Source: Enoplolaimus lenunculus (lineage: Eukaryota > Nematoda > Enoplea > Enoplida > Thoracostomopsidae). From it: a DNA stretch of 64,000 nucleotides. The stretch lies in NCBI GenBank assembly GCA_030248215.1, contig JASANG010002174.1, forward strand, positions 124,001 through 188,000. The letters run 5' to 3'. Shown here one piece after another: positions 24,911-36,500 of the stretch. Each line of letters opens with the position of its first letter. Position 1 is the stretch's first letter. Position numbers and translations under genes: made by a program. Under the pieces are notes generated by a model. It saw nothing but the letters and a program-made list of their open reading frames with translations. It ran no database searches and had not been told where the DNA came from.

Positions 24911-26400
24911 GGTGACATAGGTACTTTACAACGTATACATTATTAAATAGTGTTAAAGAAATCAAATAATTCGTTATGCTGCAAAAACCATTAAATAAAC
25001 TATGATTAAAACTCAGATTTCAACATAATAAACCAGACATAAACCCAGAAACTTGCAAACAACAAGTGTATTAAGTATTGACAACTAAGCTTGGAGAAGG
25101 CCTATTTGACACAGCAGTGTGAACACTATGGTTTAAACAACCGTTCCTCATATGAAATTTTCTACTGTATCTGACAATAAATCTAGAACTCAAATAACCA
25201 ACCGTTACTCACATGAACATTTTCTATGGACGGAAACTGCAGGAGCTTAACGCCGGATCCCAATGAAGCTCTAACGTCTTGTGGGGATTACGTACTAAGT
25301 ATACGTGAAGCATTATTAATTGAATGGTGTGTATTGTATTTCGCAGAATTTAGAGTACACTGTTATAGTTATATTGCTAATTTCCAATTTTAGGTAAGAA
25401 GGGGGCTAATTATAAAATTATAAATGTAAATTTTCAAAAAGAAACAAACTATCATCAATATTCTGCTGACTGATCACTATATTCGAAACTGAAAAAACAT
25501 ACAATCTTTGCAAAACCACCATACAAGGCATACTAGCTTAGTAGTTATCTTCGGGCAACTGTCCAGCCTCCGTTTGTATCGTTGGCTCAACTTTATGTGA
25601 GCAGCAAACTAATTGAAATCATTTATTCTTCTGTTTATATTTTTAGTTACTCTATTATATAGTTGTTCATTTGTTCGCTTAAACGTTTGAAGTTGAAGTC
25701 TCGTGAGGCCCGTCGTGCGAGACACAGAGGTTCCGTAAGATTCAATGACAACCCAAATGCATCGATAACGTCTTGTGCAATCACTTGAGGTCTGTTTGTT
25801 TAAATAGAAACATTTTGTTGTGTTTTAGCGCTACTGAGGGTTTTGGAATTCCCAGAATTTAGAATGTTTCATTGGATGTGACTAAAACGTTTGCTGAATC
25901 ACATGAATTCCGTTTTGCACTGCAACTTCACGTGTCTATTTTTGAGACACTTTGAAAAACTGAATGCTGAACGAATCACATAACAGCTTTTGCAATTATA
26001 GACAGCTGTTTTAAGTATGTCATTGGTTAATGTAAAAATAAAAAAATAAGTATATTATGAAAGAGTGAAGGCCTCAGTTCAGGTATGCTCTTTACAGTTT
26101 TATTTCCACTACTGTATTCAACATACCAAAAACATTTCATATCATAGCTAGTAACTTCAGAAAACGCTTCACGCGAAGAAACTAGCATTTGGTCAGCTAT
26201 AGGTGTAGGTAAATATTATTAACTGCGTATACCGAATTCTAAGTGTATTTGTATTTTGTATTAATCGGTCACTGTAGATATATAATAAAAAGGCACAACG
26301 TAGTAGAAACAATAACACCTGGCGAAACGGCATTTGCTTATATTCTGCAACCCAGGAACGTGTGCACACATTTATTTTTTACTACAATTAAGGTTATCGT
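24911..26400. other. Divergent intergenic region between UMPS and the SIAH gene
   Basis: UMPS reads left and the SIAH gene reads right from this 1.5 kb, so both promoters should be here. It contains a diverged copy of the B-box repeat (25243-25345) and otherwise AT-rich sequence with no recognisable gene or promoter motif. Confidence 0.55.
25243..25345. repeat. Dispersed B-box repeat, copy 3 (diverged)
   Basis: Matches the family in GAGCTTAACGCC, GCTCTAACGTCTTGTGG and GGTGTGTATTGTATTT. The B-box-like word here is GCCGGATCCC. It lies in the divergent promoter interval between UMPS and the SIAH gene. Confidence 0.45.
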
Positions 26401-29400
26401 ATGATGAGTAACGGTTGGAAAATGATGAATTCTGGCAAAAACGTTGCAAAAGTGCAGTCAACGCCTCAACAACAGACATCAGCCCAAGCAGCACAGATTT
26501 TGCCCAATAACATTTCGGGTATGTTTTAGAGTTGGCCCTGCGCTGGCGGGTCTGTTTTTAACCGAGACCGTCCCTTGTGTGTACAGCAAACCCTACGAAA
26601 ATAAAAACACTTATATATCGTGTACAGTAAAATTTCTTGTAATTTTCATATTCTTCAAAGAAGGACCGAGTGTGATGCTATTGTTTTTCATCCGAGTGAA
26701 TTAAGGGTTTTAAATATAAAGACTAGTCCCGGTTATGCTCCGGTCGATACTGTGTTGGCCCCGGGGCATGTCTAGTTTGTTTGAACAATTAAATTTTAAG
26801 TATTTATATTCAGCAATTAGTCAAAAATATGACTCAACAGTTTCAACATCACACTTTTAACAATCTTACCGAGAACCAGGCTAAACAGTTTCAGCATCGA
26901 TCGTGTTGGAGCCATAACCGAGAGCAATTATTTGAGTTTGCAAAAAGCAGAATAAGGTAGGTAAGGTTTTTAAGAATTTTGTTGAATTTTCTCACTGTTT
27001 AGGTAGCATCATAATTTTGGCTGTCGTGTAACAAACGTACGTATATTTCTCATGTCAACAACATATTGCGCAAGCCTAATAAATTTGGATAAAGCTTTGC
27101 CTAATAATCTGCGAAAATTGTTAATACGTAGAACGTATATTATTTTGTACCGTAACACGATATTGTATTTAAAATTTCGCATCTCTAAAGAATATAGCTT
27201 TAAAATAGACAATCTTTTTGGATAACAGATTTGAGGATGTGAAAGTCGACAAAATAGACGGCTGGTTTTTCGTAATTTGCAAGCCTACTGAGACTAAAAA
27301 ATCGAGGCCGTCTAGTTGTGTATTATGGAACAAGCCTGAACTTTCTTAATATATCTAAAAATTTTGTAGGTCCTTCTAATACGGCGGCAGCTATTCCAAT
27401 GGCGGTTGGTGAGACAGCGGCTGGTGCGGCTGCTATTAATACATCCGTTGCGGCATCAATGAATTCTAATACAGCAGAAGTTCTCGCTGTCTTCGAATGC
27501 CCTGTTTGTTTGGATTATATGTTACCACCATATTTGCAGTGCCAGAGTGGGCACCTTGTTTGCGGTACGTAATTATCGCGACGTTTTCTAATATTTTTAA
27601 CCGTTATCTCTAACAGAAGTCAGATAAAGTATTCCTTATATATTGAACTTTTTGTGAAAATTTTGAATTTTATTTTCACAGTTATAATTTGTAATAATGT
27701 AGAGTTTTGAGAGAAGTTCGGTTACAGCAATCGCGTGCTACAGCGGTTCGTCGGTACCACTGTTACTTTATGTACATATTGAAGGAAATTGTCGACCGAA
27801 ACTAACGTGCTGTCCAACTTGCCGCGGTTCGGTTCCGAGTGTTCGCAACCTTGTGCTTGAAAAAATAGCCAACACTGTAAACTTTCCATGCAAATACGCG
27901 TCCAGCGGTTGTCAGTTATGCATGCCACATGGTGACAAGGTATACTTGTGTAAAATGTTGCGTAGGGACATTGTTTTATTCACACAATTGGAACCGGAAA
28001 ATTAGAAATACATCACGCCGAAAAATTCATTCTTTTTTGTAATATTATTGGTGAAATAACCCTAGTTGGAGATAGATATTCACTTTGTGTTGTATTTTAG
28101 GTTATCATAATCTACGGAACCGAAATCTACCTTCGATGGTTTATTTTCGGCGATTGTCAAGGTTTATATAGTATACTAATGAAATCTGTTAATTTTCATT
28201 GACGTACCGGAATTTTTAATTCCGGTAAAAATATACAGGAACCGAAATTCCTGTTGCATCATGTACATGTGCACAATATGTAATAAGAGTTCGTGACATT
28301 CAAGCGTACTAAATAAGCTTATGAAACTTTTGTTGTCAGAACAACATTATAATTCACCAATTAGCTAACTGCAACTAGCTTATGTAATATTACATTTTAT
28401 CTCACGACACTTGACGTTTTTGATTTAGTGTCATTGCGATTTAAACACTTTGCAACAAGGTAGTATTAATTATGCCACTACTTTAAGGTCGAACATGAAG
28501 AAGTGTGTGAATTTCGCCCCTACTGTTGTCCCTGCCCAGGAGCATCATGCAAGTGGCAGGGCGGATTGGAAACAGTGATGCCACATTTGATGAAACAACA
28601 TAAATCGATCACAACTTTGCAGGTACCAGTTTTATGATTAAGCGCTAGATGTCTCCTTTTTTAATCGTGGTCGGAACTGACGGCTACATGCTTCTTCGCG
28701 CACTGATTTTGAAAAAAATCGCTTATTTAACAATATTGTAGTAATAAGTGTGTATATAGGCTCAGGTTGGACCGTGTTCTGCTATAAATTGCAAGCTAAA
28801 TATATGGTGTATGTTTGCCTGTATATATGCCTGTATATATAATCTGTATCATTCAAGTAGCCTGAAACTTTATCGTGTTTAAATCGTCGGAGCTGCTTTT
28901 TGGCGCACTGATTTAAAGAAAATTGCTATATTTAACAGTATTTCAGTAATAAGTGTGTACATATGCAATGCTTGGGTTGTGTTCTGCTATAAAAGCAAGC
29001 TAAATATGTAGTGTATTATCATTCAAGTAGCCAGGAACTCTGTCGTGCTTAAATCATCGCATCACTTGTATTCAGGGCGAAGACATTGTATTTCTTGCGA
29101 CCGACATTAACCTTCCTGGATCTGTTGATTGGGTGATGATGCAATCATGTTTCGGATACCATTTTATGCTTGTGCTAGGTAAACTTTAACTATACCATCG
29201 TCTCATGACGTTACTTGTAAAAATTGATGAATGCTGAAAGTTTATGTTCTGTAACAAACTAACGTAATGCGTACGTGAGCCGTTGGTCCTAAGCAATTTG
29301 TAACAATTAAGTATTCTGTAGTTGCTTTCCATCATTTCTGGCTGATTTTTCGGTTTTACCAATAACAGCTTTTGCTGCTTGCTGTAGTGCGCATTTTTAT

Positions 29401-30001
29401 TGCAGAAAAACAAGAAAAGATGGACGGACAACAAATGTTTTATGCTGTGGTTCAGCTAATAGGAAGCCGCAAACAAGCTGAAGCATTCATATACAAGTTG
29501 GAGCTGTCAACACATAGGCGCCGATTATGCTGGGAAGCGACGCCACGATCTATTCACGAAGGTAAATTGGTGGGTCGTTTGTTTCGCATTATTCTTTCAT
29601 TCATGGGTAGTGTCCAGCGTTTAACATTGTACATACAAAAATTCCGCTTCGGTTACAAGTTTAATTCAAAATAAGTGGGAAACAGAATTATGAAAGTTTG
29701 CATTTGTATTTATTTGTTGTTGGATTGTTCTTAGTTCAGGTTTCTCAATAATACTAAACTAATGCTAACTATGTTTATAAAAAATGGAGAACCTGCAGAC
29801 AGTGTTACTGTCACATGAAGCTTAATTTGATAAATTCACACTCTCGGTATTTTTGTAGTTGCGTCCAGGTTTACTCTTGTTGCTCCAGGTGTAACGTCTG
29901 CTATCAGTCAATCGGACTGTTTGTCCTTCGACACTGGTATCGCACAGTTGTTTGCAGAAAATGGGAATCTCGGTATTAACGTAACAATAAATTTGGCATA
30001 A
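26401..30001 (+). CDS. SIAH1: SIAH-type RING E3 ubiquitin ligase (seven in absentia homologue)
   Basis: Seven exons: 26401-26518, 27370-27564, 27785-27939, 28488-28622, 29076-29178, 29406-29561 and 29889-30001, giving 324 aa. A Gln/Ala/Asn-rich N-terminal extension of about 80 residues precedes the RING ([20 protein letters not shown]...[13 protein letters not shown]). SIAH-type zinc fingers follow ([36 protein letters not shown]), then the TRAF-like substrate-binding domain ([63 protein letters not shown]). It pairs with E2 enzymes to ubiquitinate substrates for proteasomal decay. The last exon has two in-frame acceptors: 29889 gives the conserved sequence, 29859 would add ten residues. Human SIAH1 and SIAH2 differ mainly at the N-terminus, so the paralogue name is only indicative. 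Confidence 0.95.
27975..28270. repeat. hAT-like repeat relative in SIAH intron 3
   Basis: Shares a long interior with 36187-36452: GGTGAAATAACCCTAGTTGG, GATATTCACTTTG, and TTTATTTTCGGCGATTGTCA. The outer ends (CACAATTGGAACCGG left, CCTGTTGCATCATG right) are CCGGAA-rich and roughly inverted. The exact edges and target duplication are not clear. Confidence 0.5.
28700..29060. repeat. Two-copy diverged tandem repeat in SIAH intron 4
   Basis: Two copies of about 160-190 bp share GCGCACTGATTT, TAATAAGTGTGTA, GTGTTCTGCTATAAA, GCAAGCTAAATAT, TATCATTCAAGTAGCC and TAAATCGTCG/TAAATCATCG words in the same order. This is an old local duplication inside the intron and does not touch the exon boundaries. 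Confidence 0.6.
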
Positions 30002-32089
30002 ATAATCTCAATTGTTTACCATATGGCTTCGTTAGGGTCTGTTATAATTAAGTTTATCTTAAAACAAGAAAATAACGGCGACCGCTCAGAACATGTGACA
30101 AAGCAAAGATTTTTACCATCTAAGTTTCGTTCGTCTTTTAGTCATGACTTAATCTGTCCCATTACAAATTGCAAACGTAGCTTCAGTTGTTTCGTTTCGG
30201 GTTGTAAATTACATAGCTTTCGAAAAGCAGTCATTAGACCACCTAACTTTGCACAAAGGGAAGATGCTAAACTATGATTTAAGTCAAGAGGTTATTTGTA
30301 TTCGAAAATACTTTCGACATTCTCATTCTAGCTTTAGTTTTGTTTCAAATAGACATTTTGCTTAAAAATTAACTAAGCAGAGCTGTAGAAACTTGAAAGC
30401 TTATTTACTTAGATGATGGCCATCCGTTTTAAATTTGCGCTTCGTTGTGCACCGTTTGTACAGACAATGTTTCAGTGTCTTTGTTATGTGTATGTACGCA
30501 GTATACTATCTGTCCAACTATTCGTTTGAATAGGGTCTAATCGGATATCAGTTACCGGGTAAAGTAGATGTTTAATTTACTTCAAAACCGTCTGAAATTC
30601 TTGGCGTTTAAGTTTTCAAGTATTTCGATGTGTTTTGCTTTCTGTCCTTTTTGAAGTCATGTTTTATCCAGCAGATAGCGTGGTTGTTGCAACAAAAATT
30701 ACTACCCATCACTCTGCAGCGTGACGTTGATTTTAAGTGATCATGTTCTATCGATGTGTTATTTATTTCTTAACTTTGATAGTGTAAATCTTGTGTTATG
30801 TTTTGTACATAAAAACATACGCGATAATATGATCGCGTATCGACTTGTTGCGGTTTTAACGCTCTCCTGATGGAAGAATTTTATTATTATACGTACATAC
30901 AGTAGCTCATTAAATGCAGCCTCAGCATCGTGCAACTCACACATTACTGTAGGTGCAGACCGCGCACGAAGTTCTCCAGCTCAATATAATACTATGGCAG
31001 GGTTCCATCGGAATTCCGACTCCGGCTAAAATTCCGATAAACCGTGGGTTCAGATTCCGACTTGCTGCTATTCCGATACCGGAATTCTGATTTTTCAGTT
31101 ATCAGTTTTTAAGGTGATGATTCGACTTATAATTTTGTCTGATGTTCTTCGTTAATAACAAAATCTAATTAAAATTTTATTACATATCGGCAAGCAGTGA
31201 CGTTAGCTACTTTTTAAAAGAATTACTAAAAGTTAAATTCCAATTCTGGTTTCGACAAAAAGATCTGATATGAGGAATATATAAGACATTCTAATTAAAG
31301 CTCAAATACTAACCGCCCGAAACTAGGCACAACATTCTCAACTACTGAATGTTTTTCCACCTGTATCTAGCGTAAAATCGCGCAATTATTTTGCCACCGT
31401 ATATAACATACGCATCATAGATGTGTATTTTGTTGTAATGTAGTAGTTTTTATTTTGCGCATTTCAAAAGCGTGTAGTGTAGTGGTAAAGCTATCACTTT
31501 GCTAGCGCGTCAACCTGTATGCAACTTTGTGTGGGAGGGTCTTTGCAAAACAACTATTACAATTTGTCTGTTCATTAAACTTTATACCTAATACCCCACA
31601 ATGCTAATACCCTTGGCGGTGGCGGACGTTTTTTGTGATGCTTACAAATGTCTGCATAGAGTTTCGTGAAAAATTTTATAATGGTCACGTTTAAAGTGTT
31701 CGAAAGATGAGTGCACTTGAGATGCGCTGACGGTAACGTGTGAGCAACAGCATGTTCTATATCAACTGACAATCTCCGAGAACAGTGTTTGTTTTGTATG
31801 GCATATAAATTTGGCATCAATCCAATTTTATGATGTGTGTAAAAAAAGTACCTGTTGTTTTGTTGCCAGCGGTGCGCTTTAAATTTTTTTTGAAAAAACT
31901 GAGTACTTCTAGTTCTGTTAGAGCAGTGTTTTAGCTTTGAACCAATGGACTGAAGAATTTTTTCACACTATGCTTTTCGTGTCGTGTCCTATTCTACAAT
32001 GAAACATGTTCATGGTGGTGCAAATTGAATCAACTTAGTCACAAGTTATGTAAATAAACATCATTTTAGTGTTTATCTTTGTGAGCGTC

Positions 32090-32590
32090 TACTATAGTGA
32101 CCCGAATAAGAGGGGGTTACTGATATTTATTCGGCCTCTCGAGAGGTTATCTCCCTGTTATTCGGTTACGGACTGATTTATTTTAATGCACCCTGCGCCG
32201 CCTTTTGTTAGATGGACCGGCGTATGCAAAGATCAGGGGCGGAACGTTTTTCTGTGGGACTAGAAAAGTAAGATATAGCTTTTGGCTTATGTTTTGCTTG
32301 GCTTACACTTTGACATAGGAATATGCTTATAATACACTTAGACTTAGGACATGTTTATGATTACTGTGCCCCCCGTTCTTTACATCGGCCGTTGGACCTA
32401 ACACCGATCTTAATATGTCATTCTCTCAATTGGGCAGGACTGACCTTCCGCACCATTTTTGTTGGTTGCCATGTCCGTTGTCTGGATTGTTTTAAAATTT
32501 GTGCGGGTAGTTTGGAACTGAACTTTATTTGGTCCTGGAGTCCTTTATGTGCTACAATTAGGGATAATTGACATTTATGAACTCTAAACT
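32090..32590. mobile_element. TA-flanked inverted-repeat MITE, copy 2 (interrupted)
   Basis: The left end TACTATAGTGACCCGAATAA matches the elements at 1872 and 53074, and the interior words TCGGTTACGGACTGATTTATT and CTACAATTAGGGATAATTG match the copy at 1872. A GGCC-ended MITE is inserted at 32219-32390. The right terminus is lost or too diverged to place. Confidence 0.55.
32219..32390. mobile_element. GGCC-ended MITE with TTAGGC-like interior, copy 3 (nested)
   Basis: Starts GGCGTATGCAAAGATCAGGG, ends GTTCTTTACATCGGCC. Flanks GATGGACC / GTTGGACC match at 7 of 8 positions. It splits the older TA-flanked element, so it inserted later. The TTAGGC content is degraded to CTTAGACTTAGGAC and CTTGGCTTAC. 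Confidence 0.75.
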
Positions 32591-33538
32591 GGAAGGCTTT
32601 ATACACTATTGAAATCCATTGGAAGGCTTTAAATACACTATCCAAATTCATTTTGATACGAAACGCTCATGTTATGAGGTCCTGCGTAGTGGCGTAAGCG
32701 TATACTGCCCAGTGTCTAGTCCCCTGCCTCCCAGTGTGTCGACACTTATTAAAAAATTGGCATTATTCTAACTTATTTTTCTAAAATCGTCAAGTGTGCA
32801 TTGCCAAAATTTTCAATTTGTACCATACTAGTACGTTTCCGCCTACTGCATTTGTTTCAGGGGTTTGGCGTTCTACTTGGCGGGCTTACACCATTTAAAA
32901 CGGTAGAGCGCTAAAAATGAATTTTTCGGCAACAAAGTATTTTTTATTTCCCGGTTACGGTATTTTGGCTCTTGTATACTCCGTTCCCACAGGAGAGCCT
33001 ATTTGAGTATCAGTGGTACAATGATGCTGCATTTACGGGTTTTCGGATAAGCAACATAATCTTAGTGTTCATTATTCGACTTTCGGAAAGAACATGTTTC
33101 AAGCATGAATCCCTCCAGAACAAATAATGCTAAAATTCGCTCACGGAATTCATCGATATAATGAAAACAAATTTATTTCAGCATTAACAATCGAAAACAC
33201 AATCAGCATAGAATATGTTTGTATATATTCAACGCCTACGTCAATCATATTTGTGCCTTTGAAGTAATTTATAAAATAATGTCCATATTTGCCCAAAAGC
33301 TCAAACAGAAAGAACACTTTTACCTGCTTGTGTTGGTTCCACCTGTGGACTGCTGCAAAATTTGTCTAATACTCTCCCAGCATTCTTTATTTCTGATAAG
33401 ACAGTACTTCATAATAGTATAATTCGTAAACGTTGAAAGTTTGTAAACTTACGTCACGTTTACGAACGGAGATAACCAAAAACTCAAAATATCATAAAGG
33501 GTATGTAACACACAACATTGAAGGCTAATGTCTAGTGT

Positions 33539-36500
33539 TCACTTCTTTTTGCCTTGCAGTCCAGCACCGGCATTAAATTTAAACAGTATAATATCACCAT
33601 CTTCAACAACATAGTTTCTTCCCTGCTGCCTGTATTTTCCAGCAGACTTACACGCAGCTTCGCTACCCTCCGATTTGAAATCCTCAAATTTCATAACTTC
33701 TGCCATTATAAAACCTTTTTCAAAGTCGCCATGAATACGGCCAGCAGCTGCCGGAGCTTTCGTACCTTTTTGAATCGTCCACGCTTTTACTTCGTCTTTG
33801 CCTGTTGTAAAAAAATATTCCAACTGCAGCGCCTGTAATTACAAATAATTACGTCGTAAAAATACAGTGCGAGTGCGTGTAATACTAGTTAACCAGGTGC
33901 CCAATTAAAAACCTAACTAAAATTTTTAATGTCATCGAACGCAAAAGGTATATATTACAACGAAACATGACGACGACGTAGGACTGTTAGTGAATTACTT
34001 TAAGCATTTCCGGCAGGATAAATATTACAAAGTTTGTAGGACAATGCTGGGCATAGTCTTATGTCGGAGGGTTCACGTGATGTTACACTTTAGACATGAT
34101 AATTCCTCTAGACCCTTGCATTCAGTTATACGCGAATCGTGTTAGCTAGCTAACAGCTACACATAATACCAGATTAGATATGTGGAAATAAATGATAAAA
34201 TGTTTCGGTTATGAGAAAGTGAAAATATAAAATTCTGCCTATAAGAGTGCATAAATTAAATTTGAAGATATTAAAATAAGTAGGAAGAGAGAAAACGTAT
34301 TTATGTTTTTGATGGCAAGAACCCAAAGTAATTAAACCAAGACCTGTAATTATGGAGCACGACTAGCAAATAATAAACAAAAAATATACCTTATATCCAG
34401 TTTTAATTATCCTTTCCATGGCTGACGTTGCCTGACGTTCCTTTAAATAATTCTTGCGTTCGTCTTCTGGCATTTCAATTAATTTGTGTTCAAAAACGCC
34501 AGAAAACGGTATTATTGCAGCTCCAGGGTCATTTTCATCGACATATGCCTTAAACCAATTTATTCACATATTTAACTGCGACGTAAAATAACTACAGTCA
34601 CCGACAGAATCAAATTAAATCGCAATTGTGTTCCAAAATGTGACGTTAATCGCGATTGCTCGAAAGTGTTGAACGGAAGCACAAGCACGTGCAATTTCAA
34701 GTGCCTCGTCTGCAGACGCTATTCCTTAGTTCCGCAACTGGACGCTGTCACAGGTGATGAAAATGTTCAAATCGAAAACATTTTCAAACTCTAAGCATTT
34801 GAGCATGCATAAAAACCAGTCGTAGCACAACTACATGTACTGAGCGAAGATCGGAAATACTTACTTTTTAATCAGTCCAGTTAAACATTCCAAACTTATA
34901 AAGCACAGTCGGATAGATTACCCCACTTATTTTTCACTTAATCTAATATGCAACTTAGTTATTAGCTAACTATTCATTGATAGATATTCAGATTTCTCGC
35001 GCCCGAAACCATCTAGTACTGAATCCGATTGCTTGTAATCCTAATACTCAGTGAAATAATTTATAAAGTCCTAATTTAGGCTTATCAGTTAAGCTAATTT
35101 GCAAATTAGTTATAAGCTAACTATTTAATTATCGGTCTTGAAGGTTTATAAATAATAAATTCCGATTGGTCGCACCTAAAAACCCTTCAGCAACCCTATT
35201 TATCATTGCAATTATTTTAAAAGTCAATATGAAAATTAGCTATTAGATAACTATTCAATTATCGGTTTTGAATGTTTGTAACCAAAACCCTTTAGTATTC
35301 AATTGAATTGCTCGTAACGCTAATAATGAGTGACATAATTTAAGAAGTCCTGATTTAGGCTTAACTAAATAAGCTAACATGCGAATTAGTTATTAGATAA
35401 CTATTCAATTATCGGTTTTAGAGGTTTATAAACAATTTTTCAGATTTCTCGTACCAAAAAACCTTTTAGTAGTGAAACTAGATTGCTTGTAACCCTAATG
35501 ATTAGTGAAATACAATAAAAGTCCTAATTTATGCTTAACCAATTATGTAAATTAGCCTGTGGCTAGTAAACGGCTTGAAGTTTTAAAACCCCAATGCGAG
35601 GTTAACACCCCAACATAATAAATAATCCTTCAAACAAAGAAATATCAAAATCTGTGCAGCGGTTCATGCGGTTTTTTTCGGACGGACAGACAGGCAGACA
35701 TCCATCTTTCGTCCCACGACTATAAAACATAAAACGTCAAGCGAAACTCCGAGCTTTGCTTGAAGTTTCGCTTACCTCAATAACAACAACAAAACATACT
35801 TTTATCTTTGGCAGCCATTTATTTTTCTTGCGTAGGTAGTCGTCTTCTGTTAAGTTAATCAAATAAATAATCGGTTTTGCAGTCAAGAAAAGATGTTTAT
35901 TGAGCACTTCCACTTCTTTGTCTTTCCAACTCACAAACCGGATATGTCTCTTTTGGTTTTCAAGTAAGTCACGAATTCTCTAAATATGTATACGCTAAAT
36001 GTATAGTTCGTAACCAAAAAGCACAAGCTGTTAGCATTTTGAAAGCGGTACATAAACATTTCAAGGACTGCAAGCTCATATAATTAAACACATTGTTAAA
36101 CACTTGAGTATTGTTAAATGATAGTCAACTTTATACACTTAAGACTAAATTCAATGGTATCAAACAAGAGACGTAATAGTCTCAATCAGTGTGCAACCGG
36201 AAATACTACGTATTTACCGAAACCGGAACCGGAATTTGAAAAAATTACCGGAAACGGAACCGAAACCGGAAAATGAAAAATGCATGCCACCGAAAAATTA
36301 GCTTTAATTTTCTTGTTTGATATTGGTGAAATAACCCTTAGTTGGAGATAGGTATTCACTTTGCCTACTGTATTTTAGATTTTCATAATCCACGGAAGTG
36401 CAATCTATCTTCGATAGTTTATTTTCGGCGATTGTCAAGGTTTATATCCCAGGTCTCAATCTAAGTCAGTCTCGAAGCTTCAAACTCCTCAAGCTTCCAT

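Larger units (their letters stand above)
30002..33538. other. Convergent intergenic region between SIAH and OLA1, repeat-rich
   Basis: Contains one end of a CAGGGTTCC...GGAATTCCG element (from about 30998), a TA-flanked MITE fragment (32090 to about 32590) interrupted by a GGCC-ended TTAGGC-type MITE (32219-32390), and a short duplication GGAAGGCTTTA at about 32590-32640. Open frames just after the SIAH stop have no domain and look like 3' UTR. No further gene supported. Confidence 0.55.

Noticed and set aside
30023-30277. 84-codon frame just after the SIAH stop
   Set aside because: No domain, position typical of a 3' UTR, and no splice signal linking it to anything.
31467-31545. tRNA-like A-box (TAGTGTAGTGGTAAAGC)
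   Set aside because: No B-box at the right distance and no acceptor pairing.
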